In this document: one piece after another, positions 55,594 to 64,000 of the stretch
Layout of the letters: each line of letters starts with the position of its first letter
Numbering within the stretch: the stretch's first letter is position 1
Source of the DNA: Phoma sp. XZ068
Lineage: Eukaryota > Ascomycota > Dothideomycetes > Pleosporales > Didymellaceae
Assembly (NCBI GenBank): GCA_004835665.1
Contig: RBKR01000019.1
Span: forward strand, 434,001 to 498,000
Direction: 5' to 3'
Length of the DNA stretch: 64,000 bases
The notes under the pieces: generated by a model
The model's input: only the letters and a program-made list of their open reading frames with translations
What the model was told of the DNA's origin: nothing
Database searches by the model: none
Program-made: the position numbers and the translations under genes

Positions 55594-56184
55594 AGCTCCA
55601 CGGCGGCGATCCCTAGTGGAGCAGTCAGGCGCACAAGGGCTTGGGGCAGCCACTGCTGGGAGAGCATAATCAGATATCAGCCGACTGTGCGCCTGCTGCG
55701 CGCTCGACGACGACGAGGGAGGCTCGTCTGACGGGCGGCGATGACGATGATGCGCTGCCGGCCTAGCAGCACGACGAGGCAGCGTTCCAGGGTCGCCTGC
55801 CCGCGTCGCCTCGCGTACTGGACGCGTCCGGCGTGCCGATTGGCAGAGCGCAGGCAGCGGCGCGGCCAGCCAACCAGCGCCTGCTGTGGCTAGCGGCCGC
55901 GGGCTGCATGCCTGACGACGCAGTGTGGGTGCGCAACACCAAAGCCGCATCGACAAGTTTTCATCACCGCCGCATCGACAGCCGCCATCACCGCCCCCGA
56001 CAGCTTCCATCACCACCCCCGACAGCGCCCATCGCCGCCCCCGCCCCCACGTGACGCGCCCATCCGCCCGCCGCCCTGCGATGCCCGCCTGCCCCTCGTG
56101 AGGCCGTCCTCCGTCGCGCTGGCTCCCATACCGCCCCAGCCCGTCCGCCCGCGCGCCCCCGACGCCCTGCACATCCCCCGGGGC
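55594..56184. other. Divergent promoter region, GC-rich
   Basis: About 590 bases lie between the start of the coiled-coil frame and the bromodomain gene. Open frames here result from high GC content. Confidence 0.4.
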
Positions 56185-58710
56185 ATGACGGCGAGCGCGT
56201 CCGCCTACACCACGCTCGAGTCGCTCCTCATCTTCCAGTGCCTCAAGAGCTATGGCGTGACCCCGAACGCCTTCAGCAGGACGTCGGAGCTGCTGAAGGC
56301 CAACCCGGACGTCACCGCCCACAAGTCGTTCCAGAGCGGCCGCCTCAGCCCGGACGCCCTGCGCGGCTTCTACCTCGACCGCCTGCGCCGCGAGCTGGAC
56401 GTCGAGCACGCCGCCGACAGCGACGCCCCGAATGGCGAGAACCCGCGCAAGCGCAAGGCCACGCGCCCCGCCCTGCCCTCGGTCCAGGAGTCGCTGCAGT
56501 ACAAGCACCTGATGCCCAAGCTGGTCGAGAAGCTGTATGCCACCTACCGCGTCGAGATCACCGACCAGATCCGGGCCGACGAGGACCGCTACGAGAAGCT
56601 GCAGCGCGACGTGGAGAGCATTGAGCGCGGCGACTGGGACGAGCAGCTGCGCGAGCGCGTGAATGGGAAGACGCCGTCGTCGCGCAGCCCGAGCGTGTCC
56701 AAGAAGTCGCCGCAGGTTGCGCAGAGCCCGTTGCCGCAAGCTGCTCAGAATGGAGCAAGGGGAACGGATGGCCCGCAGCAGACACCCCAGCCAGCACCCG
56801 CCGTTGCGCCCGCACCCAAGACGTCCCCCAGAAAGAAGAAGGACCAGCGCCCAACGCCCGGCACATCACAGCCGATCGCTGCTTCGCCCAGTCCACACCC
56901 AGCCCAGCCTCAACCTCCACATTTCCAGCAACCTCCCAACGCTGCATACACCGGGCCCCCTTACCCCCAGCTCTCGCCGTTTCCCCCAGGACAGCAACCA
57001 CTCCAGCCCAGTCCGCAGCAGGGCCACGCTCGTCCTCACCCCCATCCACCCGCGCCAGGACCGCCAGGGCAATACCCACCTCAGCCAATCCAACCGTATG
57101 GACCGAATGGAGCGCCGCAGTATGGACCGCCCGGTCCTCCACAGTTCCCTCCCAACCAGCGCTTCCCACAGCAGCCACCGGGCCCGCACTCCCCAAGCAT
57201 GCACACACCACAGCAGAAAGGCTACTTCCCACATCCTACACCGCCATCACATCCTCCTCAGCACCTGAGCCAGCCACCACCACCTCAGGCCGGCTTCATG
57301 CTCCCACCATTCCAGGTCTCCCCTCAGGACCCCTCCCGTGTCCACCACTCTCCCATAGCGACACCGCAGTATCCGCAAGTCTCCACACCCATTAACAAGA
57401 GGTCTGCGTCTCAGCAGCAGCATCACCACACTCCAGGCGCCAACAGATCTGGCTCGGCGCCTATGCACCCGCTGGTAAACCAAGCAAGGCAGTCAGTCTC
57501 AACACCTCTCACCAACCGATCGCCGCACAGCGCTATGAGCACACCGCAATCAGCAAAGACCCGCTGGAAAGCTCAGATGCCTGGCACCCCCGGTGGTGCC
57601 CCTGGAACGCCTCGTCCGGTGATGGAGCCTCTCGACGACTTCGTTCCACTGAGCACTCCGAAACAGAGCCCAGCCAAACCCAAATCACAGCGGAAGCCGA
57701 GAGGGAAGGGGAAGGCGAAAGAGAAGGATGCAGAGAAGACGTCAGAGGAGAGGCTGCCAGACACAGAAGTGCAACCAGAGACACCACTACCAATCAGCTC
57801 GTTGGAAGTGCCTGCGCCCGACTCTGGTACTCGACAAGGGCGATCACGACGCAAGGCGCCTGCAAAGCGCGGCAGACCCGGTAGTGTCGCGTCTTCACGA
57901 GCAGGGGGTTCAGTCCGAGATCGTAGTAGGAGTCGTTCTGTCCTATCCCACACGGAAACAATAGCCGATACGGATTCCCAAGCTGGACACAAGATCAAGA
58001 CGGAACGCAGAGGTTCTTTGGACGACAGGTTGGAGGATGAACCAGTCAACACACCTTCGCAGATGACTACGCGCCGAAGAGGTGCTGCACCCACAACAGC
58101 ACCATCCTCAACCCGTCGCAAACGCAACGCCCGCGAAGCATCGCTCGCAGAATCTGAAGATACCCACGGCACGCCCAGCCCACATCGAACCATCATCGCC
58201 CACCGCAACTTCCACCGCACCTGCCAGCCCATGCTCGACGACATCACCTCCCACAAGCACGCCTCCATCTTCACGACGGCCGTCCGCGCCAAGGATGCAG
58301 AAGGCTACTACGACATCATCAAGCGCCCCACCGACCTCTCGACCATCAAGAAAGCCCTCACCAACGGCGCCAAATACGTCACAGCGACCGCCTCGGACAC
58401 CCCCATCGGCAGCCCCGGCGGCGCAGGCGCAACCATCGAACTACCTCTCAGCAGCGATGTCATCCCCCCGAAAGCCATCGTCAACCCCGCGCAGCTAGAA
58501 AAGGAACTCATGCGCATGTTCGTCAACGCAATGATGTTCAACCCCGGCGAAGACGGCGTTGTCGAGGACGCAAGAGAGATGTTCGAGTCGGTGCAGCGCA
58601 GCGTGTCGAGTTGGCGGAATGTACATGGGCGTAGTAGTGGAAGGGATCAGGGTGAGGGGACGCCGGTTGAGGGTGAGGAGGAGGTGAGCAGTAAGCGGAG
58701 GAAGGTGTAG
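56185..58710 (+). CDS. Bromodomain protein of the Brd8/Bdc1 type (probable NuA4 subunit)
   Basis: This intronless gene encodes 841 residues from the first ATG (56185). The N-terminal segment TTLESLLIFQCLKSYGVTP resembles the conserved start of fungal Brd8-like proteins (S. pombe Bdc1), subunits of the NuA4 histone acetyltransferase. A Lys/Arg-rich region follows, then a Pro/Gln-rich low-complexity region (about 200-430) and basic, Ser-rich linkers. The C-terminal bromodomain (about 675-815) contains HKHASIFTTAVRAKDAEGYY and the core motif YYDIIKRPTDLSTIKKAL. It ends with the asparagine segment AMMFNPGEDGVVEDAREMFE, which binds acetyl-lysine. The protein is nuclear. NuA4 membership is inference from the family resemblance. 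Confidence 0.82.
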   Translation: MTASASAYTTLESLLIFQCLKSYGVTPNAFSRTSELLKANPDVTAHKSFQSGRLSPDALRGFYLDRLRRELDVEHAADSDAPNGENPRKRKATRPALPSVQESLQYKHLMPKLVEKLYATYRVEITDQIRADEDRYEKLQRDVESIERGDWDEQLRERVNGKTPSSRSPSVSKKSPQVAQSPLPQAAQNGARGTDGPQQTPQPAPAVAPAPKTSPRKKKDQRPTPGTSQPIAASPSPHPAQPQPPHFQQPPNAAYTGPPYPQLSPFPPGQQPLQPSPQQGHARPHPHPPAPGPPGQYPPQPIQPYGPNGAPQYGPPGPPQFPPNQRFPQQPPGPHSPSMHTPQQKGYFPHPTPPSHPPQHLSQPPPPQAGFMLPPFQVSPQDPSRVHHSPIATPQYPQVSTPINKRSASQQQHHHTPGANRSGSAPMHPLVNQARQSVSTPLTNRSPHSAMSTPQSAKTRWKAQMPGTPGGAPGTPRPVMEPLDDFVPLSTPKQSPAKPKSQRKPRGKGKAKEKDAEKTSEERLPDTEVQPETPLPISSLEVPAPDSGTRQGRSRRKAPAKRGRPGSVASSRAGGSVRDRSRSRSVLSHTETIADTDSQAGHKIKTERRGSLDDRLEDEPVNTPSQMTTRRRGAAPTTAPSSTRRKRNAREASLAESEDTHGTPSPHRTIIAHRNFHRTCQPMLDDITSHKHASIFTTAVRAKDAEGYYDIIKRPTDLSTIKKALTNGAKYVTATASDTPIGSPGGAGATIELPLSSDVIPPKAIVNPAQLEKELMRMFVNAMMFNPGEDGVVEDAREMFESVQRSVSSWRNVHGRSSGRDQGEGTPVEGEEEVSSKRRKV

Positions 58711-59509
58711 GGTAGGGGTGTTTCTGTAGGCTGAGATGAGATGGATAATATATTTATATTTATACGATTATTGTTTGCTGTGTGTGTGGTGTAATACTCA
58801 TCCCCTTGTTTAGTCTGTTAGTCCCGTCGGGGGTTTAGGAAGTCAACTACGATCCTGGAATCTGAGAATCGGAGGCATTCAGTAGAGTTTTACTAGTCTT
58901 TTAGAATCGGATAAGAGATTATAGAACTACACACTTTCTGCGTGCTAGGTATAGGCTGCTTGATTATTCTAGACTACACATGCTTTCCTCTTGCTATTGA
59001 CGAAACCACACTAGTACATCAGACGAATGTATTACTGCAAGATTACCAGAATCGAGGGCCATGATACTCCAAGCCTACACTGCTCCTTCATCAATAAAAA
59101 CACAGGTAACAACAGCAACAACAACACGGTGCTCGAAGAGGGAGTGGAGTCCACCAGCGTGGAAAGATAATGCGATGTATATATATTATCTGGATTGGAT
59201 ACATGATACGTCGTGGTCTTAATGAGGGTCCCCTCTGATTATTGCGAGTTAGAAATAAGAAATAGCTTGATAGAAATCCATGGACTCGTGAAATACATGC
59301 GCGTGCCGAGTGAGCACCGCCTACTTATTAAGGGAAGATGCAGCCGAGAAAATATGTTTACGCCATGATGTGGAAAGTCAGTCTGGTGAAAGACAAGACG
59401 AGAAGAAAAGCGTGAGTACGTCGAGTGTACCGGAATGGTCGAGGGTATCATGAGAACAGTAGCGCAGTACCGAAGCCAGCGGTGCTGATGCGAAGAAGGT
59501 ACGACACGA
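58711..59509. other. Convergent 3' region, AT-rich
   Basis: Probable 3' untranslated sequences of the flanking genes, with a short AAC-rich run near 59105. No gene is visible. Confidence 0.5.
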
Positions 59510-60494
59510 CTAGGCACCCTGCAGTCGTCCCTGTGGAATGTGCTGCATCGTGTGGTGTCCGGCGTTCCTTTGCTCTCTCTGCCGTTGCGGTCCTCGGCCA
59601 TGCGTTACGATGTAGTTGCTCGATGCGCGTGTGAGATTGTGATTACCAGTTTTCAGCTCCTTCAGAACCTGATCGTTGATGAGGCGTTTCTGCCAGAGAT
59701 GGTGGAAGAGGTGGAAGTCTGGCCGCGAAGTGCTCAGGCTCTGGCCGAATCTGAAGTGCTCGTCCGCGAGGTGGTGCATCTTAAGACTCCATGCGTCGAT
59801 CCCCGAGTCGCACGATCGCTCCCAGTCGCAGAGCGGACAGAGGACGGAGCGTGGGGGGTCTTCGCCGCGGAAGTGGCTGAGGCAGTGTGTCTCCCACTCT
59901 TGTCTGTCGCGGGACAGGTACTGGCAGTTCAGGAACCAGAAGACACATTGAAACGCGGGCGTCCGTACTTCGGACTGTGGTTGTACTAGTACGCCATCCA
60001 CCTCGTCGAGCGTAGGATAGCCTGCAAGAAGGCCTTGGTCTACGAGGCCAGTGCTTACTGACTCGTCCGCTGTAGATGTGTCGGTGTTGAGGGTGGCAGA
60101 GGACAGGGAAGGTGTGGCGTAGGAAGGGTTGGATTGGAAGATAAGCGTGGGTGTCATGGACGAACCACAGCTGCCGGTTGACAGTGGGTTATGGGAGCGG
60201 GGATGCGACGAATACGAAGGCGAATATTGCAAGCCAGCAACGCCGTACTGCACCAGGCGATCGTGCACGTTTGTAGACGAGGACTGTATCCAACCGTCGA
60301 GTGGGCTATACGGTAGTACGTCAAGCGTTGGCGTGGACATATTGGCGGGGTCGTCTGAGTGGGGCCAACGTCAGCCTCAGGTTGTGCAGGTCATGCTTTG
60401 CAGCCTTGCCCGTGAGCAAGGCTTGCTGCCTGCCTGAATGATTCAACTTACTGTAACGACTCGGTGATGGTCGACGTCGATGTTGGTGCGCCAT
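59510..60494 (-). CDS. Hypothetical protein with two C2H2-like zinc-binding segments
   Basis: Exons 60452-60494 and 59510-60354 with a 97-nt intron (GTAAGT donor, CTCAG acceptor) encode 295 residues; the first exon is MAHQHRRRPSPSRY. The first 140 residues are Ser/Thr/Pro-rich and probably disordered. A C2H2-like segment (about 152-180) shows a CVFWFLNCQYLSRDR core followed by WETHCLSHF. A second segment has VLCPLCDWERSC, then LKMHHLADEH. The pattern resembles unnamed C2H2-type proteins common in Pezizomycotina. Nuclear or nucleic-acid-binding function is plausible but unproven. Without the first exon the protein would start at 60340. Confidence 0.72.
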
Positions 60495-62194
60495 TGAACC
60501 GCGAAGTTTAGCTTTGGGGTAAGGCTTAGCGCAATCTGGATTGTGGGGTAGCTCCCGGACTCGGTGAACCGTTTCAAACGTTGTCTTTCAAAGAGTTGCA
60601 ACTGTCACTTCAATGCCTGAGGCACACATCCTTTCTTATATCAAACACCTCACGTCAAGTGCTGGCTCATCCCATGCGAACGTGTACGCTATTGCGGCTC
60701 TGCGGTCTTCCCGACCGCTTCTTCGACACCTCGTCTCCCTCCCGCGCTTCGTAATCCACATACAACACGTCACGAGGGATCCGGTGACGAACAAAACAGC
60801 CCCAGCTTTGCTTCTTTGAACTTCAAGACCCACCTTCGCGCTTGGCTTGACACTCGATTGGTACGGAAGGTTGCATATCTCGGAAGCGGGGCATAGTGAA
60901 CCCCATGCGAACTCATGTGCAAGCGGCAAGCCCGACCGCCTTTTCACTATGGAGTCCACATCCGGACTATGCTTATCTGTCGTGATATGTCGGTGTAGGG
61001 CTGTACTTCGAACAGTCGTTCGAGTAGAAGCTTGCTAGTCGACGCTTGTGAGTCGCCAACTGCAGCACACCGCCCCACTGCTTTGCATGGTATTTCGGAA
61101 CAGCTGGTCCGTGGCTTCATCTGTCCTTTACAGAATATTGCTGTGCTGCCGATCAAACCCCACAGATGCTGTTTGCAATCGGCGCTCGTGCACAGGATTG
61201 GAAATGATTGTCATAAGACTCGGTTTGTATATTATGTTGCAGTCAAGGTGCTCTGCAGCAATCGCAATGTCGCAGCTTGATGGCTTCACATTTCATTCCT
61301 AGGCTCCTTTCAATATTTTTCACGGACCTGGGCTTCCAAAAGCTGCGTTTAAGCAAGGGGATCTGCCGGTTAATGTATTTGTTGGCTTCATAGCACGCGA
61401 GCTTCCACGCTGAAGGACTTCAAACTACTTATGCTCACACTGGACGGACCTAGAAATCAATCGCGAAGTACGTCTGATTCGAACAATTACCAGGAGGAAT
61501 AGAAGGCAGAAACGTTACTATATAGTACAACCACGGCTGCAGTTGCGGGCTTCCTTGAGACCCAGTGCAGCTCTGCCACTTTATGAATACTCCGTGATGG
61601 CTTTAAGTATTCTCGTTAGGATAATACAACTGTTTTACTAGTACCTACAGTGCTTCAATGCCAAAGGACTAGTTCTTACCTTGCTTTTTGTGCGCTATGT
61701 TAGCTACATGTCCTATGTAATGCGACATAATTGCCATAAGTTCAGCTTAGCGGCAAGAGCCAATTGACACACTCTTGGACAACTTTCAATTTATGACATA
61801 ATAATAGTACAATAGCAAACGGAGAGGGCACGTGTTGTATTGTTTAGCGTTGCCAATGGTGACCTGGTTTTGCCTCACTGTATCCTTCACCTCTATTCTA
61901 GCAAGTTTTTTTTACAGCAACGACTCACTCTCTCACACGAACAAACACAGCTTAGGTAGATAAGCTGCTGTTAATTAGGCACGGCCGAGACGACCAAGGC
62001 GAAGATTAGCTGCTTAACACCCTTACAGCTGGCAACAAGATATTAGATTCTACAAGCACTTCGCCTGCTCTAATTAAGTCTTTCCAAACTGAATTGAACT
62101 AGCTAGGCAGAGATTACACGATCAGAGTAAGTCAATTTCCCACTTCGCTTGACTGAAACTAAGAATACGGTTACTGTAGCCTTATCTGACTAAC
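60495..62194. other. 1.7-kb gene-poor, TA-rich stretch
   Basis: From about 61300 the sequence becomes TA-rich with many TAG/TAA trinucleotides, possibly through repeat-induced point mutation, which cannot be tested by eye. An intron-like segment (GTAAGT at 62127, CTGACTAAC branch, CTAG acceptor ending 62202) overlaps the first ATG of the next frame. No gene is seen. Confidence 0.4.
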
Positions 62195-64000
62195 ATGCCT
62201 AGGCCTGTTGGTATTCCTAGCTGGCGCGAGTACAACCTCTTCGACCTAGCCTTGGAAGAGGACGTTAAGAATTGGAACCTCGTAGTTGATCGTCCGCAGG
62301 GCACGAAAGACCTATGTTGGGCCGATTCGCTTAAGTTCTTTGTATACGACTTTACGGTTACTCCTACCTCCTGGCCTCTAGCCTTTACTTACCTTCTTGA
62401 CAATGTAGTCGGCTAGCTTATTGATATGAGCAAGGCGGGACACATTGAACTGAACGTTTTGGGCAAGCGCTGGCTAAACACCTTTAACAACACTGGACAA
62501 TTGCTGAAGGCTAGACGCCCGCTGGGCGACCCATACCTCATCGGTGGTAAGATTGCAGTGGCTAATGACGGAGCTCAGTTGCTGTGTGGGGCCAACTTTT
62601 ACAAGTTGCCAAAGGCCGGGTCCACCCCAAAGGATTGGTTCTGGCTACTACCTGAGACCGAGAAAGGTCGACTGAGGGCATCTTCTCTCGATCCCCAGGG
62701 AGATGCGGCACCAGCTTCACAGACGTTCAAGTACGAAGCCCTCAACGAAGCACAATGCGCGCAGAATGCGCAACCCAACGGCCAGATCTTCGAGGACGAT
62801 TCCCGCGAGCCCAACAAAGCCCTTCAGGTCTCATACTTGGACAAGACGGCGCTACCCACAAAGATCAGACCAGTACAAGCCAAGGTAGTTGTTAGGAAGC
62901 CTGACAGCCCTGAGCAAAAGGCCGACCTAGAAGACATTTGGACGGACAAAGAAGACGGCGACTCGGTTCAGGACAAAGTAGGCATCATTGCGTTTGCTCT
63001 CAAGACCCCAGACGTGACAAGGCTGTCAAAGCTGAACAAGTTGACTGAATACGACTTGAAGAGGTACAAAGACAAGGTTGCTCAAACTGTCAAGAAGCTG
63101 AAGAAGAGGAGGGAGAGTGCAGGGAAACACGAGGCGGATGAGGAAAAGAAAGAAACAGAGTTGAACAAGAGCAAACACACGCCGAGCAAGCCAGGTGGCC
63201 AGGCTACGCGTTTTCGCGCCCTCACTCTCAGCTCCGACGAAGGGAGCACTCGCTCTTCGTCACCGCCTAGTCCGCAGACTACTGGCAGCGAGACGAGTGC
63301 CGTTCCTCTAATTCAGAACATTCAGTCGTATGAAGATCGATTGGCTCGGGTGTGTGCGACCACCACCACTTTTGTCCATATCAACCGCGACTTGCTGTTC
63401 AATGCGCTCGACATCATCGAGGCCCACGTCCAGGGAATAGGTGGCGACTCCGGGAAGGACAAGAACCGCAAAACTGACCTGCACAGCTTCATTAAGATGA
63501 TCAAGCGAAGCAACCAGAACTACGCGTGTGAAATGATGGCTTCTCTCGATAGGTTCGTAGATGTTCTCGCCAACTCCGCTTACGATGTCGACGGCATCTT
63601 CGAACGCAACACTGCCGATGAGGCCTACAAGTGGTTCGCGTCTAACACAGTCCGCGACAAGTTGCCCAAGAGTATGGACGTCATTCATGACGCTGTCACG
63701 GTTTGGTCCACCAAAGTAGCTGACTACCCCGTAAAGGGATCTTACAAGAAGACCGTTGAGTACCAGCAGTTGGCAAAGGGGCACCTTCGCAAGTTCAAGG
63801 GCGAGCCGTTTTACCGAAGACGTGCTAAAGACAATATCAATCGGTACGAGACCGACGTCGAGAGCTCAGACGACGAAGGCAACGATGCAGACGATGAAGA
63901 CGATTACGATTTGTTCAACTCGGGTTCTGTGACCAGCACGAGAGGTAAGAAAGGAAAAGGCAAGCAGGGTGAAGAGAAGGATTCCTCAGAGGAGTTGAGT
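62195..64000 (+). CDS. Unidentified large frame with an in-frame TAG, cut by the window edge
   Basis: A frame from ATG 62195 runs to TAG 62414-62416 and continues in the same phase from 62426 (ATG) to the right edge, at least 525 further codons. The sequence is protein-like before and after the stop: WREYNLFDLALEEDVKNW, then HIELNVLGKRWLNTFN, GDPYLIGGKIAVANDGAQLL and KDWFWLLPETEKG. A Lys-rich coiled-coil-like stretch (VAQTVKKLKKRRE), a folded-looking region (CEMMASLDRFVDVLANSAYD) and an acidic segment follow. I recognise no family. A 75-base in-frame segment (62342-62416, GTATAC to CTAG) could be an intron that removes the TAG. Otherwise the gene starts at 62426 or is damaged. A repetitive-element origin is possible. 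Confidence 0.5.

Noticed and set aside
55594..56739. Long minus-strand frame upstream of ATG 55593, opposite the bromodomain gene
   Set aside because: It is an antisense shadow of a GC-rich gene and promoter, with Arg/Ala-rich composition and no family features. Only its last 38 codons (from 55593) look genuine.

Overview
The window looks like nuclear DNA from a filamentous ascomycete (Pezizomycotina). Gene content and style suggest a Dothideomycete, possibly Pleosporales, but this is inference. The evidence is frequent short introns (mostly 46-60 nt) with GTAAGT-like donors and CTAAC/CTGAC branch sites, a fused alpha-beta tryptophan synthase, a Ppo-type fatty-acid oxygenase, a Zn2Cys6 regulator, a GT15 mannosyltransferase and a small cysteine-containing secreted protein. 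Genes lie on both strands with long non-coding stretches between them. Splice sites were assigned by eye, keeping reading phase and known protein families consistent.

Left part (1-14.5 kb): the 5' part of the ribosome-biogenesis gene UTP7 (cut by the window edge), an unknown 373-residue protein, then an accessory patch (5.4-8.9 kb) of cysteine-rich unknown genes including a tandem pair that share a C..DP..W..C..C-x2-C module. After that come the spliced tryptophan synthase gene, with a Gcn4/CPC1-type TGACTCA site upstream, and a four-exon succinate dehydrogenase flavoprotein gene.

Middle part (14.7-38.4 kb): a Ppo oxylipin synthase, the enoyl-CoA reductase TSC13, arginyl-tRNA-protein transferase ATE1 (uncertain first exon), a Nudix diphosphoinositol-polyphosphate phosphatase, a small secreted protein in a gene-poor stretch, a Zn2Cys6/Fungal_trans_2 regulator, the large intronless WD40-RWD-RING SEA/GATOR2 subunit MTC5/SEA3 (WDR59-like) and, divergent from it, the E2 enzyme UBC13.

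Right part (40.4-64 kb): an MFS sugar transporter, a Kre2/Mnt1 mannosyltransferase, an isochorismatase-like hydrolase, a secreted SGNH esterase, a small coiled-coil protein resembling BLOC-1 CNL1, a ferric-reductase-like flavocytochrome, a coiled-coil gene whose 5' frame carries an in-frame TAA, a Brd8/Bdc1-like bromodomain protein, a C2H2-like protein, and an unidentified open frame running off the right edge with an in-frame TAG.

Most genes are unrelated housekeeping functions and no biosynthetic cluster is evident. The least explained items are the cysteine-rich patch at 5.4-8.9 kb, the coding-like fragment near 26 kb, and the frames broken by single stops at 8068, 55477 and 62414. I saw no rRNA, convincing tRNA, CRISPR array or complete transposon.
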